Positions 1-5,656 of a stretch of DNA of 5,850 nucleotides are shown here, one piece after another (position 1 is the stretch's first letter; every line of letters starts with the position of its first letter). The notes beneath the pieces are model-generated. The model ran no database searches, was not told the origin of the DNA, and worked only from the letters and a program-made list of their open reading frames with translations. The translations under genes were made by a program, and so were the position numbers. Source of the DNA: Lactobacillales bacterium (lineage in GTDB: Bacteria; Bacillota; Bacilli; Lactobacillales; Vagococcaceae); assembly GCA_015655485.1 (NCBI GenBank), contig JAATEZ010000287.1, positions 1 through 5,850 on the forward strand, in the 5' to 3' direction.

Positions 1-2
1 TA

Positions 3-134
3 AAAAGGAAGGCTAACAGTTTCTTTTACGGACGTGGAAAGTCCAAAGGAGGAAACGTTAGTTTCTCAATACCTCTTTATTGTAGCTTAGGCAACGTATG
101 GAAGAGACTTCAAATTCTGCTTCCAAATAAATAG
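3..134 (+). CDS. possible 3' end of an unrecognised upstream gene
   Basis: The frame starting at base 3 is open from the window edge to a TAG at 132-134, giving 43 residues that end in ...LQILLPNK. I do not recognise the product. In favour: the stop lies 15 bases before the ATG at 150, a normal operon spacing, and I see no convincing promoter for the GH130 gene in 1-149, so transcription probably enters from upstream. Against: an open frame this short could occur by chance in this composition, and the same bases form hairpins. If real, it would be the preceding gene of the mannoside operon, where a transporter or glycosidase would be expected, but nothing in the residues shows that. Confidence 0.33.
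   Translation, partial: KRKANSFFYGRGKSKGGNVSFSIPLYCSLGNVWKRLQILLPNK
13..61 (+). other. imperfect hairpin upstream of the GH130 gene
   Basis: CTAAC at 13-17 pairs with GTTAG at 57-61. After a bulged A18, GTTTC at 19-23 pairs with GAAAC at 52-56. A small inner hairpin GGAC/GTCC (30-33 with 41-44) sits inside. An AGGAGG-like run lies at 47-52 but no start codon follows at a useful distance. It matches no riboswitch class I know. It could be a leader or intercistronic RNA structure, or chance folding within the end of an upstream gene. Confidence 0.28.
100..124 (+). other. small hairpin just before the GH130 gene
   Basis: GGAAG at 100-104 pairs with CTTCC at 120-124, and AGA at 105-107 pairs with TCT at 116-118 around a bulged G119. 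This gives an 8-bp stem with an 8-base loop. No T run follows, so it is not an intrinsic terminator. It may stabilise or separate mRNA segments between an upstream gene and the phosphorylase; that is inference only. Confidence 0.3.
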
Positions 135-149
135 TAGCAAAGTTGGAAT

Positions 150-1223
150 ATGAATATGACAAATGTCTACCGCTATAAGGAAAATCCAATTATAGAACCT
201 ATTGATGTCACACCGCTTCACAAGAATTTCGAAGTGATCGGGGCATTCAATGCCGGCGTGACTGAGTTTAACGGAGAAACGATCTTGTTGCTGCGCGTGG
301 CGGAAAGGCCTGTCAGCACCGATCCTCAAATCGTAAAAGCACCAATCTATGATGTGGTCAATAAAAAAATGCAAGTCATTGAATTGGATAAAGGAGATGC
401 GCAATATAATTTTGAAGACCCCAGAACGATCCGGCGGGCCGATAATTTAGGGACGTTCTTTTATTTGACTTCCCTTTCTTACATCAGGATCGCTAGAAGC
501 AAGGACGGGCACCACTTCAAAATAGATGATCAGGCATTTCTTTATCCTTTTAACTCTTACCAAGAATATGGGATCGAAGATGCCCGCTGCACGAAAATTG
601 GGAATACTTATTATGTGAATTTTAGTTCGGTATCAAGATTCGGGGTTTGTGATTCCCTGATCTCAACAAAAGATTTTATTAGCTATCAGGACGAAGGCAA
701 TATTTTCGCGCCGGAAAATAAAGATGTTCTGATTTTTCCGGAAAAGGTGAACGGACTTTATTATGCGCTGCATCGGCCAAGTGTCAGCAATGTTTTCAAT
801 ATTTGGTTAGCTTCTTCTCCAGATCTGCGCTCTTGGGGGAATCATAAGCAATTGATTTCAACGCGAGCTGACAAGTGGGACAGCGGACGCGTCGGCGGCG
901 GGATCGTGCCGATCAAGACAGAGGCCGGCTGGTTAGTGATCTATCATGGAGCGACGAGGAACAATCGCTATTGTATGGGAGCCATGCTTTTAGACAGATT
1001 TGATCCCTCCAAGGTGATCGCCCGGTTAGAGAATCCGATTTTAGAACCGGAGGCGTCTTATGAAGAAAAGGGCTTTTTTGGCGGAGTCGTTTTTGGCTGC
1101 GGCGGCATCGTGAAAAATGATACCTTGCGTTTGTATTATGGTGTAGCCGATACTTCTATGGCGGGCTGTGAAATGAGCATCAAGGAGATTTTAGCACAGC
1201 TGAAAGAAGCGAAGTTAGAATGA
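150..1223 (+). CDS. GH130 family beta-mannoside phosphorylase
   Basis: This 357-residue protein has the five-bladed propeller signature of glycoside hydrolase family 130, whose members split beta-mannosides with inorganic phosphate, releasing alpha-mannose-1-phosphate. Visible motifs are NFEDPR at 87-92 (Asp90 is the likely general acid), GIEDAR at 141-146, GRVGGGIVPI near 246-255, WLVIYHGA at 261-268 and YYGVADT at 329-335. There is no signal peptide, so it should act in the cytoplasm on imported short oligosaccharides. The length suits bacterial GH130 enzymes. The linkage (beta-1,2 or beta-1,4) cannot be settled by eye; Listeria and Thermoanaerobacter members of similar type act on beta-1,2-mannobiose. 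The start may be ATG 150 or ATG 156: the weak GGA at 145-147 is too close to 150 but well spaced for 156. The end overlaps the following mutase gene by 4 bases, pointing to translational coupling and a shared pathway. Confidence 0.93.
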   Translation: MNMTNVYRYKENPIIEPIDVTPLHKNFEVIGAFNAGVTEFNGETILLLRVAERPVSTDPQIVKAPIYDVVNKKMQVIELDKGDAQYNFEDPRTIRRADNLGTFFYLTSLSYIRIARSKDGHHFKIDDQAFLYPFNSYQEYGIEDARCTKIGNTYYVNFSSVSRFGVCDSLISTKDFISYQDEGNIFAPENKDVLIFPEKVNGLYYALHRPSVSNVFNIWLASSPDLRSWGNHKQLISTRADKWDSGRVGGGIVPIKTEAGWLVIYHGATRNNRYCMGAMLLDRFDPSKVIARLENPILEPEASYEEKGFFGGVVFGCGGIVKNDTLRLYYGVADTSMAGCEMSIKEILAQLKEAKLE

Positions 1224-2965
1224 ATTGGGAAGAAATGTACCAAAAATGGTTATTAAAAAATGACTTGCCCTTTGATTTAAGACAAGAATTAACTGATTTG
1301 CAGGATAAGTCTGAAATAGAAATCAGCGATCGCTTCTATCGTTATCTGGAATTTGGAACAGGAGGTGTGCGGGGGGAATTAGGCGCAGGAACGAATCGGA
1401 TGAATATTTTTATTGTGCGGCGAGTGACTACAGCTCTGGCTTTATCTATTCAGGCGCAAGGTGAAGCGGCAGTAAAAGCAGGCGTCGTTATTTCTTATGA
1501 CAGTCGGCATTTTTCTAGAGCTTTTGCAGAAGAAACTGCCGGAACGCTGGCTTATTATGGTATCTCTGTCTATTTATCCGATCGTTTGCGTCCAACACCG
1601 GAACTGTCTTTTTTGGTCAGACAATTTCAAGCTTCTGCTGGAGTCATGATCACGGCCAGCCATAATCCGGCAAAGTACAACGGCTATAAAATTTATGAAC
1701 AGCACGGTTATCAGATAACTACGCAGATAGCGGATCAACTAACGGAGATCTTAGCGGCGATCATTGATGAATTGGATTTGCCGACCCTGACCGTTAAATC
1801 AGGTAAAGAGAAAGAACGAATCCATGAATTTGGTGTAAAAGCTGACCAGGCCTATTTGCAAAACTTAACAAGTGTGACTCAAAATAAGAAATTACTGAGT
1901 GAAAATGGCGATAAACTAGCTATTGTTTATACACCATTGCATGGAACCGGATTGAATTTAGTGATAAAAGGATTGGCCCAGGCTGGGATGACCAATGTAT
2001 CGGTTGTAGCGGAGCAGGCTTTGCCTGATGGAGATTTTCCAACTGTGTCTTCACCCAACCCTGAAGATCCGGCTGTTTTTAAAAAAGCGGTCCAATTGGG
2101 ACAGGAAAAAAAAGCCGCACTGCTTTTAGCAACGGATCCTGATGCCGACCGCCTGGGTGTCGCTGTCCTTGATAAGACAGGTCAATATCAATTTTTAAAT
2201 GGAAATCAGTTGGGGATATTATTATTGAGTTATCTCTTAGAGCAAAAAAAACAAAAGCAGGAGAACCTATCTAATTATCGAGTAGTCAAAACGATCGTTA
2301 CTTCAGATCTTGGTGTGAAAATAAGCGGGAAATATGGAGTAAAGACGATCTCGACCTTGACGGGTTTCAAATATATCGGTGAAAAAATCACTGAATTTGA
2401 AAATGTTCCAGGTGCTTTAAAGCCCCAGTTTTTATTCGGATATGAGGAAAGTTATGGTTATTTGATTTCAGACTATGTTCGCGATAAAGATGCTGTTCAG
2501 GCGGCGGTACTGACGGCGGAGGCTGCTGTTTTCTATCAGTCGCAAGAGAAAACTCTTTTGGATGCATTGGAAGATATTTATCAGGAATATGGTTTTTATC
2601 AAGAAGAACTGGTCAGTATTTCTTTTGAAGGTCAAGAAGGACAAAACGTGATGGGGAAAAAAATTGATCAGTTTCGGCAACATCATCCTGTAAAATTCAT
2701 GGATACAGCAGTTATCCGGATAGAAGACTACCTAGTTCATCAAGCCTATGATCTGCCAAAAAATACAGTTGAACCTATTCAATTGCCACTATCGAATGTG
2801 CTGAAATTTATCCTGGCGGATGGCTCCTGGTTTTGCATTCGCCCATCAGGAACCGAACCAAAATGCAAGTTATATTTTTCAGTTAATGATAAAAGCAAAA
2901 CAGCAGTCCTAAGAAAATTGGCCGAACTAAAAAAAGAAGTTATCGAAACATTTGGAGCGATTTGA
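1220..2965 (+). CDS. alpha-D-phosphohexomutase (phosphoglucomutase/phosphomannomutase)
   Basis: This 581-residue cytoplasmic enzyme has the four-domain alpha-phosphohexomutase layout, close in length and motifs to Bacillus PgcA. It moves phosphate between C1 and C6 of glucose or mannose through a phosphoserine. Visible sites are FGTGGVRG at 45-52, the catalytic loop TASHNP at 145-150 with Ser147, the Mg2+ loop DPDADR at 306-311, the sugar-specificity segments GFKYIG at 382-387 and GYEESYGY at 407-414, and the phosphate-binding loop RPSGTEPK at 541-548. All key residues are present. The ATG overlaps the GH130 stop as ATGA, and there is no strong ribosome binding site, so translation is probably coupled. 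The context suggests it converts the mannose-1-phosphate made by the phosphorylase to mannose-6-phosphate for glycolysis. It could equally be the general phosphoglucomutase; substrate preference is inferred from its neighbour only. Confidence 0.94.
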   Translation: MNWEEMYQKWLLKNDLPFDLRQELTDLQDKSEIEISDRFYRYLEFGTGGVRGELGAGTNRMNIFIVRRVTTALALSIQAQGEAAVKAGVVISYDSRHFSRAFAEETAGTLAYYGISVYLSDRLRPTPELSFLVRQFQASAGVMITASHNPAKYNGYKIYEQHGYQITTQIADQLTEILAAIIDELDLPTLTVKSGKEKERIHEFGVKADQAYLQNLTSVTQNKKLLSENGDKLAIVYTPLHGTGLNLVIKGLAQAGMTNVSVVAEQALPDGDFPTVSSPNPEDPAVFKKAVQLGQEKKAALLLATDPDADRLGVAVLDKTGQYQFLNGNQLGILLLSYLLEQKKQKQENLSNYRVVKTIVTSDLGVKISGKYGVKTISTLTGFKYIGEKITEFENVPGALKPQFLFGYEESYGYLISDYVRDKDAVQAAVLTAEAAVFYQSQEKTLLDALEDIYQEYGFYQEELVSISFEGQEGQNVMGKKIDQFRQHHPVKFMDTAVIRIEDYLVHQAYDLPKNTVEPIQLPLSNVLKFILADGSWFCIRPSGTEPKCKLYFSVNDKSKTAVLRKLAELKKEVIETFGAI

Positions 2966-2992
2966 TTTTTAAATGAAAACATTTTTTAAGAT

Positions 2993-3044
2993 AAAGAGTG
3001 AGGCCTGGATCAGATTCTTTCTGATAAAGATCTCACTCTTTTGA
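2993..3044 (+). terminator. intrinsic terminator after the mutase gene
   Basis: AAAGAGTGAG at 2993-3002 pairs perfectly with CTCACTCTTT at 3032-3041. Inside, ATCAG at 3009-3013 pairs with CTGAT at 3021-3025 around a 7-base loop, so the structure is two-tiered. It lies 27 bases after the mutase stop. The T tract is short (TTTT, then GAATTT), so efficiency may be moderate. It most likely ends the GH130-mutase transcript. Confidence 0.65.
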
Positions 3045-3050
3045 ATTTCC

Positions 3051-3082
3051 GTTCAAAAAAATTTTTATCCATTTTTTTGAAC
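3051..3082. repeat. perfect 12-bp AT-rich inverted repeat
   Basis: GTTCAAAAAAAT at 3051-3062 is exactly complementary in reverse to ATTTTTTTGAAC at 3071-3082, with an 8-base spacer. It starts 9 bases after the mutase terminator hairpin. It could be a second terminator reading either way (the arms carry A7 and T7), or a protein-binding palindrome. It overlaps no gene. Confidence 0.6.
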
Positions 3083-3122
3083 AATTTGGCTGGTTTAAAA
3101 TATTGTGCCTTCTTTTTATTCA

Positions 3123-3152
3123 TTGACAGTCATTCCAAATAGAAATTTTGAT
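3123..3152 (+). promoter_or_regulatory. possible sigma-A promoter for the histidine phosphatase gene
   Basis: A consensus -35 TTGACA at 3123-3128 is followed after 18 bases by TTTGAT at 3147-3152, which matches 4 of 6 bases of TATAAT. Transcription would start near 3159 and leave a leader of about 110 bases. The -10 lies inside the 14-base repeat shared with the next intergenic region. A competing -10 (TATGAT/TAAAAT at 3200-3210) has no good -35. Confidence 0.35.
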
Positions 3153-3156
3153 CTAT
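3143..3156 (+). repeat. 14-base direct repeat, copy 1
   Basis: AAATTTTGATCTAT occurs here and again at 3965-3978, upstream of the phosphatase and antiporter genes respectively. In both gaps it is followed by TTAACTTATG (3221-3230 and 4018-4027), in the same order but with different spacing. Its role is unknown. Confidence 0.5.
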
Positions 3157-3266
3157 TAGGCAGCTTAGAAAAGAAAAAATTATCTTGGGTGAACCGGTAT
3201 ATGATAAAATTGGATAAAAGTTAACTTATGTTTTGACTAGAGACTAACAAAAATCGGAGGAACATT

Positions 3267-3947
3267 ATGAGGAAGCTAAGACTATATTTCGTAAGGCATG
3301 GTCAAACTTTTTTGAATAAATATGGCAGAATGCAGGGCTGGTCTGATTCTCCGCTTACTCCAGCCGGAATTTTGCAGGCAGAAAAGCTGGGCGCCTTTTT
3401 AGCAGATACAAAATTTATAACGATCTATTCCAGCGACTTTCACCGTACGTTGCAGACGGCACAAATCATTCGCGATTTTAATAACTATAATGAAAATTTA
3501 GAAATAAAGATCACGGCTGGGCTGCGTGAAACTTTTTTTGGTTCTTTTGAAGGTGAAAAAAATGAAGTGGCCTGGGGAAAAATTGCTGCTTATGCTGGCT
3601 GCAAAAGTATCAAGGTCTTTTTCGATAGGATCGATCAAGCAGCCGCTCTTGACTATATTCATGAAGCAGATGAAATGCACGATGCAGAGAACTATAAAAC
3701 CTGTTGGACAAGGATCAGCAGCTGTCTTGATCAGATCGTTGCCGAGACAGAATCAGATAGGAATACTAATAATGATTCTAAAAATATAAACCTGCTGATG
3801 GTCACTCATGGAAATGTTATCAGAACTCTTGCTCACTCTCTGGATCCTTCGCTGGACACTAAAGCCGAAATCTTTCATTCAGGTGTCACTCTTATTGATG
3901 TAGAGCAGCATCATTACTTTATCAGAAAATACAATGAAAAAGTCTAA
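3267..3947 (+). CDS. histidine phosphatase family protein (phosphoglycerate mutase-like)
   Basis: This 226-residue protein belongs to the branch-1 histidine phosphatases. The nucleophile motif VRHGQT contains His11. Arg60 lies in SDFHRTLQTA, Glu88 in GLRETFFGSFEG is the probable proton donor, and His181 lies in MVTHGNVIRT. All four core residues are present, so the enzyme should be active as a phosphatase acting through phosphohistidine. It lacks the fuller motif set of the glycolytic dPGM and has no signal peptide, so it is probably a cytoplasmic phosphatase for small metabolites; the substrate cannot be read from the sequence. A polar, Asn/Asp-rich stretch at 160-174 looks like a loop insertion. 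The start is well supported by GGAGG at 3256-3260, six bases before the ATG. It appears to be a single-gene unit between two intergenic regions that both carry regulatory signals. Confidence 0.92.
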   Translation: MRKLRLYFVRHGQTFLNKYGRMQGWSDSPLTPAGILQAEKLGAFLADTKFITIYSSDFHRTLQTAQIIRDFNNYNENLEIKITAGLRETFFGSFEGEKNEVAWGKIAAYAGCKSIKVFFDRIDQAAALDYIHEADEMHDAENYKTCWTRISSCLDQIVAETESDRNTNNDSKNINLLMVTHGNVIRTLAHSLDPSLDTKAEIFHSGVTLIDVEQHHYFIRKYNEKV

Positions 3948-3964
3948 TGAAATGTCTGATTTCT

Positions 3965-3978
3965 AAATTTTGATCTAT
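3965..3978 (+). repeat. 14-base direct repeat, copy 2
   Basis: This is an exact second copy of the AAATTTTGATCTAT found at 3143-3156. It starts 18 bases after the phosphatase stop codon, upstream of the antiporter promoter. Here the copy has no -35 at a suitable distance, so it is not a duplicated promoter. Confidence 0.5.
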
Positions 3979-4036
3979 CCATTCAAGACGAATAAAATGG
4001 TGTGAGAGGGATTTAAATTAACTTATGCGGCAATAA

Positions 4037-4066
4037 TTGGGTCATTTCTTTTAAATGTGGTATAGT
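4037..4066 (+). promoter_or_regulatory. extended -10 promoter upstream of the antiporter gene
   Basis: TTGGGT at 4037-4042 is followed after 18 bases by TATAGT at 4061-4066. The -10 is preceded by TGG, matching the TGn extended -10 element. Transcription would start near 4073, 156 bases before the antiporter ATG. The terminator-like hairpin at 4095-4160 lies between, so most transcripts may stop early. Confidence 0.55.
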
Positions 4067-4094
4067 TAAGGTATTCAAATAATACATTCGGTTG

Positions 4095-4160
4095 GGCGCA
4101 AGCTTTCAAGGAAATCTCTTTCTGGGGTGAGAAAGAGTTTCTTTGAAACTGCGTCTTTTT
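4095..4160 (+). terminator. long intrinsic terminator-like hairpin in the antiporter leader
   Basis: The upper stem pairs 4104-4123 with 4130-4148: 19 pairs including one G-U, with a bulged T4115 and a GGGGTG loop at 4124-4129. A lower stem pairs 4095-4100 with 4150-4155 (one G-U). TTTTT follows at 4156-4160. This is a strong intrinsic terminator by appearance. It may end readthrough from the phosphatase gene, attenuate transcripts started at 4073, or form the 3' end of an RNA of about 88 bases. I see no clear competing antiterminator or known riboswitch fold. Confidence 0.75.
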
Positions 4161-4171
4161 GAGGTTTATTT

Positions 4172-4177
4172 TATAAT
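4172..4177 (+). promoter_or_regulatory. possible -10 box between terminator and antiporter gene
   Basis: A consensus TATAAT lies 12 bases after the terminator T tract. The nearest -35-like hexamer, TTGAAA at 4143-4148, is 23 bases away, which is too far, and nothing better occurs at 16-18 bases. If used, it would give the antiporter gene a short leader free of the terminator. Confidence 0.25.
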
Positions 4178-4228
4178 CTATTGTGAATTTAATCCGCATT
4201 TTTAAAATTAAGGAGAGGAAGAGAAAAA

Positions 4229-5380
4229 ATGGAGTTTATAGGGATTCTTTTAATCATACTTGTAACCACAGTTTTAGTGAATCATTTTTGTGCTCGTTTT
4301 GGGATCCCGGCTGTAGCCGGACAATTGGTAGCAGGTGTCGTGTTAGGCCCGGCGGTGCTTAATATGCTTTCTTATAATGAATTTATTCATTATTTTTCAG
4401 AAATTGGAGTGATCTTGTTGATGTTTATTGCCGGAATGGAAAGTGATCAGGCCCGGCTGAAAAAATATTTAAAACCGAGTTTTTTAGTAGCCGGTTTAGG
4501 AATGGTCTTTCCAATTGTTTTGGTATATGTGACCGGAATTTGTTTTGGAATCAGTTCTGTCCATTCTTTATTCTTGGGAATTGTTTTTTCAGCCACATCA
4601 GTTTCCATTTCGGTTGAAGTCATGCGCAGCAAAAAGGTATTAAAAACTAAAGAGGGAATGACGCTTTTGGGAGCAGCTATCGTGGATGATGTTTTAGCAG
4701 TGGTGATCTTAAGTTTGATGACTAGTTTGAATCATCCATCGGATAGTTTAGTAGGTTTGCTGACGACTATTTTAACACAAATTCTTTTTTTCATAGCCGT
4801 ATTTTTTATTATTAAATGGGTCGTGCCTTATTTAATGAAAATTAGTTAAAAAATTTTATCCACTTCCGCGAGAATCAGTCTAGCCCTTATTTTTTGTTTC
4901 TCACTTGCCTATTTAGCTGATTTTGTTGAATTGAGTACAGTTGTTGGTGCTTTTTTTGCCGGGCTTGCGATCGGCACCACTAAGTATCGGCAAGAAGTTT
5001 TGTTGAGCATTGAGCCCATCGGATATTGTTTTTTTATTCCTGTGTTTTTCATTGGGATCGGTTTGAATTTGTCTTTTTCAAGAATGTCTGATCATTTATT
5101 ATTTATTGGAATACTGACGATTATTGCGATTCTTACTAAATTATTTGGAGCAGGACTTGGAGCAAAATTAGCGGGGTATGGTTACAATAGTGCTTATTTT
5201 GTAGGAGCGGGCATGGTTTCCAGAGGAGAGATGGCTCTGATTATGGCTCAGACCGGATATCAGATCCATTTGATTGATCCTTCTATTTATTCCTCAGTCA
5301 TCATCATTATCGTAACAACAACTATTCTGGCTCCATTTATTATGAATCACGCTGTTAAGAAAGCTATTATTTCTTACTGA
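4229..5380 (+). pseudogene. napA: NapA-type Na+/H+ antiporter with one in-frame nonsense codon
   Basis: The frame encodes 383 codons of a CPA2-type cation/proton antiporter resembling Enterococcus hirae NapA, an integral membrane protein that exports Na+ in exchange for H+. A single TAA at 4847-4849 (codon 207) interrupts it; the frame is the same on both sides and open to TGA 5378-5380. The first half has hydrophobic helices, FSEIGVILLMFIAGMESD at 56-73, the ATSVSISVEV segment at 122-131 (unwound-helix region) and the GAAIVDDVLAV segment with the Asp153-Asp154 pair used for ion binding. The second half continues with LAYLADFVELSTVVGAFFAG, FIPVFFIGIGL and GAGMVSRGEMALI (Arg332). Restarting at TTG 4931 would lose a helix and has no ribosome binding site. 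AGGAGAGGA at 4211-4219 supports the ATG. As read, the product is a 206-residue fragment, probably inactive. Recent loss, readthrough or a base-call error are the options. Confidence 0.88.
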
Positions 5381-5416
5381 TCGTTTTGAAAAAAATGAGA
5401 TAATTTGTTATTTTTT

Positions 5417-5460
5417 ATTCAGAGTAAATGGATTTGATTTTTGGGAAAGTAAATCTGAAT
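5417..5460. repeat. 7-bp inverted repeat downstream of the antiporter gene
   Basis: ATTCAGA at 5417-5423 is reverse-complementary to TCTGAAT at 5454-5460, with a 30-base spacer. No T run follows, so it is not a good terminator. AGTAAAT also occurs twice nearby as a direct repeat. It may be chance in AT-rich DNA. Confidence 0.25.
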
Positions 5461-5542
5461 ACGTATAGATTCAAGTCGAAAATTTAATGGATAAATTGAG
5501 AATATCAAAGTCAGAAATTATTGTTAGTTTGGGAATTTTTTT

Positions 5543-5575
5543 GATTCACTCTTTAAATAGCAGGTCTGGTGAATC
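5543..5575. repeat. 7-bp inverted repeat upstream of the lipoprotein promoter
   Basis: GATTCAC at 5543-5549 is reverse-complementary to GTGAATC at 5569-5575, with a 19-base spacer. It ends 23 bases before the palindromic sites at the promoter and could be an additional upstream binding site. No T run follows it. Confidence 0.3.
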
Positions 5576-5598
5576 TTAATGAATTTTTTAAAAAATTA

Positions 5599-5638
5599 TT
5601 GTTACAAAAAAGTAACAAATGTAATATAATGGTAACAA
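5599..5638. promoter_or_regulatory. tandem 20-bp palindromic operator over the lipoprotein promoter
   Basis: TTGTTAC at 5599-5605 and GTAACAA at 5612-5618 form a perfect 7-bp palindrome with a 6-base spacer. Directly next to it, 5619-5638 repeats the pattern as ATGTAAT-N6-GTAACAA. The two 20-base blocks agree at 14 of 20 positions. The first covers the -35 region and the second covers the -10, an arrangement that suits repression by a dimeric regulator. The half-site resembles Rex sites (TTGTTAA type), but the arms are two bases farther apart. No regulator gene is in the window. Confidence 0.55.
5601..5630 (+). promoter_or_regulatory. sigma-A promoter of the lipoprotein gene
   Basis: A consensus -10 TATAAT at 5625-5630 follows GTTACA at 5601-5606 (4 of 6 to TTGACA) after 18 bases. 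Transcription would start near 5637, giving a leader of about 20 bases that holds the ribosome binding site. The promoter is embedded in the palindromic repeats. Confidence 0.6.
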
Positions 5639-5656
5639 AGAAAGAGGGAGTGAGAA

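Noticed and set aside
13..61. Known riboswitch in front of the GH130 gene
   Set aside because: The fold does not match the conserved core of any class I can recall, and the stem is short enough to be chance.
87..404. A 105-codon - strand frame over the GH130 start
   Set aside because: It is antisense to a strongly conserved coding region and shows no recognisable domain.
3526..3789. An 87-codon + strand frame inside the phosphatase gene
   Set aside because: It is a shadow in another frame of a gene with intact catalytic motifs.
4847..4860. Frameshift at the A6 run as the cause of the antiporter break
   Set aside because: Both halves are in the same frame, so one insertion or deletion cannot explain the break; a single nonsense substitution does.
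4931..5380. A separate 149-residue membrane protein starting at TTG 4931
   Set aside because: It is in the same frame as the upstream antiporter half, begins in the middle of a conserved segment, and has no ribosome binding site. It is the second half of the interrupted gene.
5389..5420. Terminator after the antiporter gene
   Set aside because: There is a T6 run, but the pairing before it is short and only A-T (ATAA/TTAT), too weak to call.
5599..5618. Rex redox-sensor binding site
   Set aside because: The half-sites look like TTGTTA/TAACAA, but they are 8 bases apart instead of the 6 expected, so I do not assign Rex.
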